The notes under the pieces were generated by a model that was not told the DNA's origin, made no database searches, and saw only the letters and a list, made by a program, of their open reading frames with translations. A DNA stretch of 8,958 bases from Planctomycetota bacterium (lineage in GTDB: Bacteria; Planctomycetota; UBA8742; SKZP01; JAIOTL01), in contig JAIOTL010000006.1 of NCBI GenBank assembly GCA_021106775.1, positions 1 through 8,958 on the forward strand. Direction: 5' to 3'. This document shows, piece by piece, positions 1 through 4,416 of the stretch; the first letter of the stretch is position 1; each line of letters opens with the position of its first letter. The translations under genes were made by a program, and so were the position numbers.

Positions 1-168
1 AGGGGTGCCCCTAGATCTTTTTGGCAATCCTAAGTATGTTCGAATTGCGAGTTCTACGGAATTGTCAATACTGATTAATGCAATTCGAAGATCAAAAGAG
101 CTCCCTTTTGCTAGATGTTCAGATGCGTGCTTCGTGAGTTCAACAGGTCCCGTCGCCCATGGTTTCAT
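1..168 (-). CDS. N-terminal part of a conserved 'MKPWATGP' family protein, HEPN-like suspected (partial)
   Basis: The first 56 codons of a gene that runs off the left edge. The protein begins MKPWATGPVELTKHASEH and continues with an alpha-helical stretch containing FDLRIALISIDNSVELAIR and TYLGLPKR. From memory, this opening (MKPWATGP, then a 'SIDN.VE' helix and 'TYLGLPKR') belongs to a widespread uncharacterised bacterial family. I remember the C-terminal half of that family carrying an R-N-x-x-Y-H type motif like HEPN nucleases, but that part lies outside the window, so the assignment is unproven. The start is supported by an AAGG 7 nt upstream, with an overlapping AAGGAG. The ATG also overlaps the TGA of a small upstream frame (ATGA), suggesting translational coupling. 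The frame is clean as far as it can be seen. The family match is fairly sure; the function is unknown. Confidence 0.75.
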   Translation of the reverse strand, partial: MKPWATGPVELTKHASEHLAKGSSFDLRIALISIDNSVELAIRTYLGLPKRSRGTP

Positions 169-300
169 AACTTTACCTTCTCCTTGTTTAACTTGTGTTT
201 ATATAGTTCCCAAATATCCCCTTTTTCGTGTGCTAATTCAAGATATCACACAACCGTGCTCAAGCCAAATGTTCTTAAAATTTTGTATTTCCACTCCCAT
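165..300 (-). pseudogene. small gene-like frame with one apparent 1-nt insertion, upstream of the MKPWATGP gene
   Basis: From ATG 300-298 the frame reads MGVEIQNFKNIWLEHGCVIS and then meets TGA at 240-238. Shifting by one base (dropping a T in TCTTGAA) gives a continuation, ELAHEKGDIWELYKHK then LNKEKVKL, ending in TGA 167-165. That TGA overlaps the ATG of the next gene. The joined product would be about 44 residues, amphipathic and charged, with no membrane segment. The downstream half has no start codon of its own, which argues that the two halves belong together. No clear ribosome binding site precedes 300, and the frame is open further upstream, so the true start is uncertain. I do not recognise the family. 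It could be a small partner protein of the gene at 1-168, now frameshifted, or a sequencing error in a TT run. A UCU-UGA +1 slip resembling release-factor-2 recoding is possible but weakly supported. Confidence 0.45.
176..185 (-). promoter_or_regulatory. strong Shine-Dalgarno for the MKPWATGP gene
   Basis: On the minus strand AAGGAGAAGG ends 7 nt before ATG 168-166. It lies inside the last codons of the small upstream frame, as expected for coupled genes, and it fixes the start of the downstream protein. Confidence 0.7.
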
Positions 301-319
301 TTTGCTATTTAAACATCGT

Positions 320-748
320 TCACGAGGAAGAATCATTAGAAGATTCCTCATCTTGCACAGGATCACGTTTGTGCCCCTTTTTTATCTTATTTTTTTTTAT
401 TACAAGATACTTAAAAACTAGCTTCCAGCGGGACCTATTCTCTTCAATCAACTTATTGATCTTGGCGGGTCTCCATTTGAGCGTACACATTGAGAATAAG
501 AGAAAGGCTATGAGCGTTATAGTAAAAAGTGCAAAATTCTCGCAGTCAGGACTGCGTCGTAATACTTGAAGGCTTCCTAGCAAAAGCAATGTTGTGATCC
601 CAAAATGCATATAGTAGATCGTTGAGTAATATCCCATTGCATCGGGGATTGCATTAGATTCCATTTCATCCTCTACATCCTTTTGTTGACTCGTCTTATT
701 TTTTTTCATCCATATTCGATGATATCGAAGGCAAGTCTCCCAGCCCAA
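320..748 (-). CDS. C-terminal half of a split four-helix membrane protein
   Basis: This frame follows directly after a TAG (751-749) in the same reading frame as the gene at 749-1039. It has no believable start: the first possible codon is TTG touching the stop, and the first ATG (709-707) has no ribosome binding site. It begins GWETCLRYHRIW, then has a polar stretch. Two hydrophobic segments follow, around residues 46-61 (HFGITTLLLLGSLQVL) and 72-87 (FALFTITLIAFLLFSM), and then a lysine-rich and finally a Ser/Asp/Glu-rich tail. The fit with the upstream half, where '...EEKAWIP' would run through a tryptophan into 'GWETCLRYHR', indicates one ancestral protein of 239 codons. TGG to TAG is a single transition. 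I know similar four-helix hypothetical proteins with a 'YIQ.ELE...GWET.LR..R.W' stretch, but no function for them. As it stands this half is probably not made unless the stop is read through. Confidence 0.6.
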   Translation of the reverse strand: MGWETCLRYHRIWMKKNKTSQQKDVEDEMESNAIPDAMGYYSTIYYMHFGITTLLLLGSLQVLRRSPDCENFALFTITLIAFLLFSMCTLKWRPAKINKLIEENRSRWKLVFKYLVIKKNKIKKGHKRDPVQDEESSNDSSS

Positions 749-1039
749 CTACGGAATCCACGCTTTTTCCTCAAGCTCAATCTGAATGTAAGCGACTATG
801 CGCGCGGTACTTTTCGATCTGTTCACTGTGAACCACAGGTTAAACATGATAAAACCGATTGCCATGGCTGGAAGATATGCGACCAAGCTCTTGTCCATAA
901 AGTTCAAAGCTGCAATGCTGAGCGTGAAGATCAGTAGAGGTCTTTCGAAAACGTATTTCTTTCCCTGGATAATTTCACATCGCAAGGTGCTATACTCGTC
1001 CGCCGGGCTGTATCCACGGGTGATTGGATGTTTTGCCAT
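749..1039 (-). CDS. N-terminal half of a split membrane protein (ends at in-frame TAG)
   Basis: A 96-residue frame starting MAKHPITRGYSPADEYSTLR. I chose ATG 1039-1037 because GGGAG (1051-1047) sits exactly 7 nt upstream. The frame is open to 1144, but that extension has no such site. After a charged cytoplasmic start come two hydrophobic helices, about residues 34-49 (PLLIFTLSIAALNFM) and 53-72 (VAYLPAMAIGFIMFNLWFTV). Then follows a helix with RIVAYIQIELEEKAWIP, where TAG stops it. The next codons, in the same frame, complete the protein (see 320-748). The two halves would make a 239-codon, four-helix inner-membrane protein. The family is recognisable as a conserved hypothetical, but its role is unknown. 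The sole defect is the TAG, which fits a mutated Trp codon. Confidence 0.65.
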   Translation of the reverse strand: MAKHPITRGYSPADEYSTLRCEIIQGKKYVFERPLLIFTLSIAALNFMDKSLVAYLPAMAIGFIMFNLWFTVNRSKSTARIVAYIQIELEEKAWIP

Positions 1040-1070
1040 GACTCTTCTCCCAGTATTTAATAACTTCTTT

Positions 1071-1302
1071 TTATATGATCTCTTGATATACTTGCTTTCG
1101 GGTCTTGCTTCCTGATAACACGCCACCGCATTCGGATAACCCATGTGATTTCAACGGTTTAGCATCAATGTTGCCGAAAGTCAGCTTCTTATACGGGTTC
1201 TGCATAACCTGCATCACTTTCTTTCTCACAGACTACGCCTTTGCGGTCAAAGTTCAGGAAATAGTGTTTGAACATCGTTGGATCGAGTAATTCTTGCATC
1301 AT
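1071..1302 (-). pseudogene. small gene-like frame (about 76 codons) with one apparent 1-nt insertion
   Basis: From the paired ATGs at 1302/1299 the frame reads MMQELLDPTMFKHYF, LNFDRKGVVCEKE, then drifts to a TAA at 1191-1189. Removing one A from the GAAAG run near 1217-1220 joins it to a second open frame: VMQVMQNPYKKLTFGNIDAK, PLKSHGLSECGG, VLSGSKTRKQVYQEII, ending in TAA 1073-1071. The total length, 232 nt, is exactly 77 codons plus one extra base. The second half could alternatively start alone at GTG 1229 or ATG 1214. A weak GAG stands 6 nt before the first ATG. The stop lies 31 nt before the membrane gene at 1039, suggesting an operon. I do not recognise the protein; it is basic and soluble, with no signal peptide. 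The coding reality rests only on amino-acid character and the neat one-base repair. Confidence 0.35.
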
Positions 1303-1452
1303 ATATTACTCAATGTCACAAACGAAATCAAGTTTCATGGACAATGTACTTCCTTCAAATACAAACAAACTTGCATTATCACCAGACATTTTCTGGATGT
1401 ATTAACGAATAAATGATTGTGAATATTATTTTAATAAGGTGTAGGAGCGATT

Positions 1453-1476
1453 CTGTTCTGGATCGAACAGGTTTTT
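1453..1476 (+). terminator. hairpin CTGTTC/GAACAG followed by a T run (plus strand)
   Basis: A perfect 6-bp stem (1453-1458 with 1465-1470) and 6-nt loop, followed on the plus strand by GTTTTTG. It has the shape of a weak intrinsic terminator for leftward-to-rightward transcription. There is no plus-strand gene upstream to serve, and the minus strand has no T run after the stem, so its role is doubtful. Confidence 0.25.
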
Positions 1477-1570
1477 GTTGCGAGTTGCACATATGTTCCA
1501 TCAGAAGAAACCATCTCTCAAGTTGCGTCGGCTCTGAGAATACTCTTGGCTGATCGTTGTTTGCAAATTC

Positions 1571-1592
1571 AAAAGAGAATCAATTTAATCTC
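1571..1592 (-). terminator. weak terminator candidate after the HEAT-repeat gene
   Basis: Starting 5 nt beyond the stop, the minus strand reads GAGA, about 10 nt, TCTC, then TTTT. The 4-bp stem with partial inner pairing is marginal. It is in the right place and has a short T run, but may be fortuitous. Confidence 0.2.
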
Positions 1593-1596
1593 GTTT

Positions 1597-3810
1597 TTAA
1601 TTTTTCCATACATTTTTAATTTTGTCGATTTGAGAATCCCTTTTGGAAACAGAAGCAGATGCATCGAATTCATACTTTTCTTTGTGCCTATTCTGTAAAA
1701 CATATGCAGCTATATCACATATTCTTGGACTTTGTAAAGACTCGTTATAGGGCATTTCGTCTACACTTGATTCGATCCGTGTTTTTTCATAATCCAATGC
1801 TGTTATAAGTAATGCTTCAATTTCTATTATTAATTTTCTTCTCTTGATTCTTTTTGCACTTTCATCTGGTTTTTTAGTAAAAATCTTTGAATTAATTTTC
1901 TTATCAAAATTTTTGATTGTTGAACTCTGATAAGCAAAATTAAGTTTATCAAAATTGTTTCTTATTGTTTTGATTGCAATTGGTTCACCGCATTTACACA
2001 AAAATTGAAGTAAACGATATGCTCCCGAATCACCTTTTTTAGCTGTGAAATTATTCATTTCGTTAATTAAAATCTCAAGTCCATCTTTTCTACCATCTTT
2101 ATGCAATAAACTTGCAGCGGTTACTCTATTATATAACTCTTTGGCATTTTTCGCTTCTTCGATTAAGAAATTAATTGTAGCTTCCCCATCTATTTTCGCT
2201 AAAATTTCTACTAGATCACTTCGTGTTCGATAGTTTTTAGCATTCTCAATCCCTTTGACAATAACTTCAAAAGCATCTTTCGGGTATCGCATTAAGTACT
2301 TTTTTCCATAGAAATATACATTCCCTTCCCCTTTCATTATTTCTTCCATTAAATATTTTTTATCACCTTTTTTCTGATAATTATCCCACCATGCCTGTGC
2401 TTTTTCCTTGGGGTCAGTTTTTTCGTCATCCTTCTTTGTCGAATTCCCGAGAGTTGGTCTATCCCAAATTTTAATTCCACTGATTTTTTCAAATATCTGG
2501 ATGCAAACATCACTGTACAACATATGTCTATAAGAACTCTTAACTTCACTTCGCCAATAACAATAACAACGCGTTGGTCTCGGATCATAAATATGCTCAA
2601 TCAAGGAAGGAATTGAATGTATATCAAGTTTTTTCAATTCATTTGCTGGATTCTTTCTATTTTTGTTAGCACGCTTACGGTTAAAAAACAAAACTTCTCT
2701 ACAATCACGTAGTTTATACAACCAGTATTCCGCCTGCTCAGCAGGTTTCATTGTTTTGAATTCTTCTTCCGTCGGTTCTTTCCAATTTTCATCTTCATCA
2801 ATCATCTTTTTCAATATCTTAACCATGTTTGAAGCTTCGTCAGAGAATTTGTGTTTGGGAAGTCTTGTTAGTATTTCCCATTTCTTTAGTAATTCAGGTC
2901 TTGGAATACCTTTATAAGCCCCAGTTATTGCCTGCTTACGTATGTTCACTGCTAAATCAAAAGCTATCAATTGCTTTGTTGTTGTATTCTTGTATCTCTC
3001 TTTTTGTTCTTTGATTGCATGCTGGAGCATTTGATATGCAATGTCAATCAAATTCAGCTTCAATGCCCAGTAAGCAAAGAGACAGGTTGTAACAGGATGC
3101 AATAAACCGCTTTTTGATGAGTGATTGAATCTGCTAGAATAACTTTGAACATCCTTCTTGATGAAATCGTTACAGAATGTTTTATAATCAATTTCTTTGT
3201 AATATCCCGGCAACGGCAGGTTTTCAGGATGATTATCTTTACTTTTCTCCCAGTTGGGTGGAAGTTTCTTCTTAACTTTGTATGTCATATCCATTAAATT
3301 TTGAGTAAAAATTTGAACGGTCTTATTATTTTCAGCAATCAACCAACCTAAAACATATACAAAACGGTATTCTTTATAGTTTTTCTTTTTGCGTTGATAT
3401 CCATGGTCATGCCACTTGCCAGTATTGAAAATAACGAATTTCTTATCTATAATATCAGTGAGTTCGAGCATATTAAAAAAGTCAAGTACTTTCGTGCATT
3501 CTGCTTCTTGAAAGTCTTTAATCTTCGCCAGTATTTTCTTTACGCTTTTCTCGTTATTTTCACATTGTGCGTGTAGCTCATCAATCAGCAAGTTGCCAAT
3601 TCGTTTGTAAAGCTCGATTACTTCGTTTAGAGTTTTTTCTTCATCATTCTCGTCGGATTTGAGCTTTTCGATTAAATCCGTTAGAACTTTCTTATCAGCA
3701 TCAGAAATACTGTCTTTTCTAGCTTCTGTTGTCGTTTCTTTTATATCTTGAGTGAATCCAATCGCAAACAAGGCTATGACTAACACGATAACTAATACCA
3801 ACTTCTTCAT
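1597..3810 (-). CDS. exported HEAT-repeat protein of planctomycete type, 737 residues
   Basis: The protein starts MKKLVLVIVLVIALFAIGFT, a classical Sec signal peptide. Cleavage is likely near residues 18-20, and there is no lipobox Cys, so it should be exported. Residues 30-120 are highly charged helices. About 355-376 carry AEQAEYWLYKLRDCREVLFF, 398-421 carry a 'PSLIEHIYDPRPTR...YWRS' block, 433-449 'SDVCIQIFEKISGIKIW', and 470-487 'KAQAWWDNYQKKGDKKYL'. Alpha-helical HEAT-like repeats occupy roughly 500-600. The end has 'RICDIAAYVLQNR' and 'RDSQIDKIKNVW'. I associate this order of blocks with secreted hypothetical proteins of Planctomycetota. No catalytic motif is evident, so a binding or scaffold role is likely. 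The frame is intact and ends in TAA. The start has GGGGGA just 3-5 nt upstream (3819-3814), slightly close. It lies 126 bp downstream of the YD-repeat unit with its own promoter candidate, so it may be independently expressed. Confidence 0.8.
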   Translation of the reverse strand: MKKLVLVIVLVIALFAIGFTQDIKETTTEARKDSISDADKKVLTDLIEKLKSDENDEEKTLNEVIELYKRIGNLLIDELHAQCENNEKSVKKILAKIKDFQEAECTKVLDFFNMLELTDIIDKKFVIFNTGKWHDHGYQRKKKNYKEYRFVYVLGWLIAENNKTVQIFTQNLMDMTYKVKKKLPPNWEKSKDNHPENLPLPGYYKEIDYKTFCNDFIKKDVQSYSSRFNHSSKSGLLHPVTTCLFAYWALKLNLIDIAYQMLQHAIKEQKERYKNTTTKQLIAFDLAVNIRKQAITGAYKGIPRPELLKKWEILTRLPKHKFSDEASNMVKILKKMIDEDENWKEPTEEEFKTMKPAEQAEYWLYKLRDCREVLFFNRKRANKNRKNPANELKKLDIHSIPSLIEHIYDPRPTRCYCYWRSEVKSSYRHMLYSDVCIQIFEKISGIKIWDRPTLGNSTKKDDEKTDPKEKAQAWWDNYQKKGDKKYLMEEIMKGEGNVYFYGKKYLMRYPKDAFEVIVKGIENAKNYRTRSDLVEILAKIDGEATINFLIEEAKNAKELYNRVTAASLLHKDGRKDGLEILINEMNNFTAKKGDSGAYRLLQFLCKCGEPIAIKTIRNNFDKLNFAYQSSTIKNFDKKINSKIFTKKPDESAKRIKRRKLIIEIEALLITALDYEKTRIESSVDEMPYNESLQSPRICDIAAYVLQNRHKEKYEFDASASVSKRDSQIDKIKNVWKN

Positions 3811-3848
3811 ATATCCCCCAATTGAGTCTGTGTTTTATCTTTAACAAC

Positions 3849-3878
3849 ATTATATAACAGTTCAGGTGTATAAATTCA
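3849..3878 (-). promoter_or_regulatory. candidate promoter of the HEAT-repeat gene
   Basis: A perfect TATAAT (3854-3849) lies within TGTTATATAATG, where TGT-TATATA can also be read as an extended -10. The -35 region (GAATTT or TGAATT at 3878-3872) is poor. A transcript start near 3842 would give a leader of about 30 nt, with the GGGGGA site near its end. Region AT-richness makes chance matches easy. Confidence 0.35.
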
Positions 3879-3899
3879 CATATAATATTGTATTATATG
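3879..3899. repeat. perfect 9-bp inverted repeat, AT-rich
   Basis: CATATAATA-TTG-TATTATATG on the plus strand, with arms 3879-3887 and 3891-3899 and a 3-nt spacer. It sits just upstream of the putative -35 of the HEAT gene, so it could be an operator. As an RNA hairpin it would be weak, and it has no T run. Confidence 0.45.
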
Positions 3900-3906
3900 G
3901 TTATAC

Positions 3907-3919
3907 TACCATTATGGTA
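3907..3919. repeat. perfect 6-bp inverted repeat TACCAT-T-ATGGTA
   Basis: Arms 3907-3912 and 3914-3919 around one central base, located between the end of the YD-repeat tail (TAG at 3939-3937) and the 9-bp repeat. It may be part of a weak 3' stem or a protein-binding site. It is short enough to be chance. Confidence 0.3.
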
Positions 3920-3936
3920 AAAAGAGTTAAGCATAA

Positions 3937-4416
3937 CTAATGATACCATGTATAACCTTGCGTAGTATTTATTCGAGTTGGTTGTGTATAATAATCGTGG
4001 TAGTATCTTTCAGAATGCCACCATTCATTTTTACCTTTAGGTAGTTTGCTGCGAACTCTTGTTTTAAATAGTGCTCTAATTGTTTTAAGACCATCTGAAC
4101 TTGTGAAATCAATAACTATAATTGTGTAAACATTCACTTCAGAAATGGGATTCTTTCGATCATTTTTTCGCTTATATCTTCTATTCATTTTTTTTATATG
4201 TTCAAATTCAGGTCCTGGACAATCAAACCATCCTGCCCAGTCTCTACCATGTTCATAAAAAGGACTCGTATCAGGGTCATTTTCATTAAAGATTGTTGCA
4301 TTACCAAAATCTCGGATATAATCGGGATAATACAAATAAGTATGATCATCCCATTCACTTGCTATATCTGCATAATCACTTCTGGCGGACCTCCCAGAGA
4401 TTCGTTCGATTGGTCC
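3937..4416 (-). pseudogene. in-frame continuation of the YD-repeat protein tail beyond a TGA (159 codons)
   Basis: Immediately after the TGA that ends the giant protein (4419-4417), the same frame stays open for 159 codons: GPIERISGRSAR, SDYADIASEWDDHTYLYYPD, and on to 'TQPTRINTTQGYTWYH', ending in TAG. There is no credible start: the earliest alternative codon is TTG at 4335 with no ribosome binding site, and the first ATG comes only mid-way, at NRRYKRKN. The amino-acid style matches the preceding tail (aromatic, Asp-rich, then beta-strand stretches such as VNVYTIIVIDF). I infer that the TGA interrupts one domain begun upstream; a TGG or GGA codon would restore it by one base change. The domain looks like a beta-rich extracellular fold. 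I cannot name it, and it shows no recognisable nuclease, deaminase or ADP-ribosylation motif. Confidence 0.55.

Larger units (their letters stand above)
1303..1596. other. gene-poor stretch between the HEAT gene and the left-hand gene group
   Basis: About 300 bases without a gene I can defend. A 27-codon minus-strand frame (1389-1306, MSGDNASLFVFEGSTLSMK and so on) ends in TAA three bases before the small frame at 1302. It is in the same phase and could be a further remnant. Other short open frames occur in more than one phase across 1380-1580, so none is persuasive. The stretch also holds the two hairpins listed separately. Confidence 0.4.

Noticed and set aside
324..349. Hairpin GAGGAATC/GATTC..CTC at the end of the membrane protein gene
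   Set aside because: It is formed by Ser/Glu codons of the coding tail and has no T run after it, so it is not a convincing terminator.
5..421. Plus-strand 138-codon frame at the left edge
   Set aside because: It lies opposite the convincing minus-strand gene at 1-168 and the end of the membrane gene, and its residues look like antisense translation (no domain, no ribosome site).
1040..1144. Upstream extension of the membrane protein (MGYPNAVACYQEARPESK and on)
   Set aside because: It lacks a ribosome binding site, overlaps the small frame at 1071-1302, and the ATG at 1039 has an ideally spaced GGGAG.
1451..1480. TTCGATC flanked by CTG/CAG on the minus strand, like a tRNA T-arm
   Set aside because: Only a 3-bp stem holds, and no anticodon arm, D-arm or acceptor stem can be built around it.
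1379..1579. Minus-strand open stretch of 66 codons (contains QLERWFLLMEHM)
   Set aside because: It has no start codon or ribosome site near its beginning, and other phases across the same bases look equally protein-like, so there is no basis to call it a gene.
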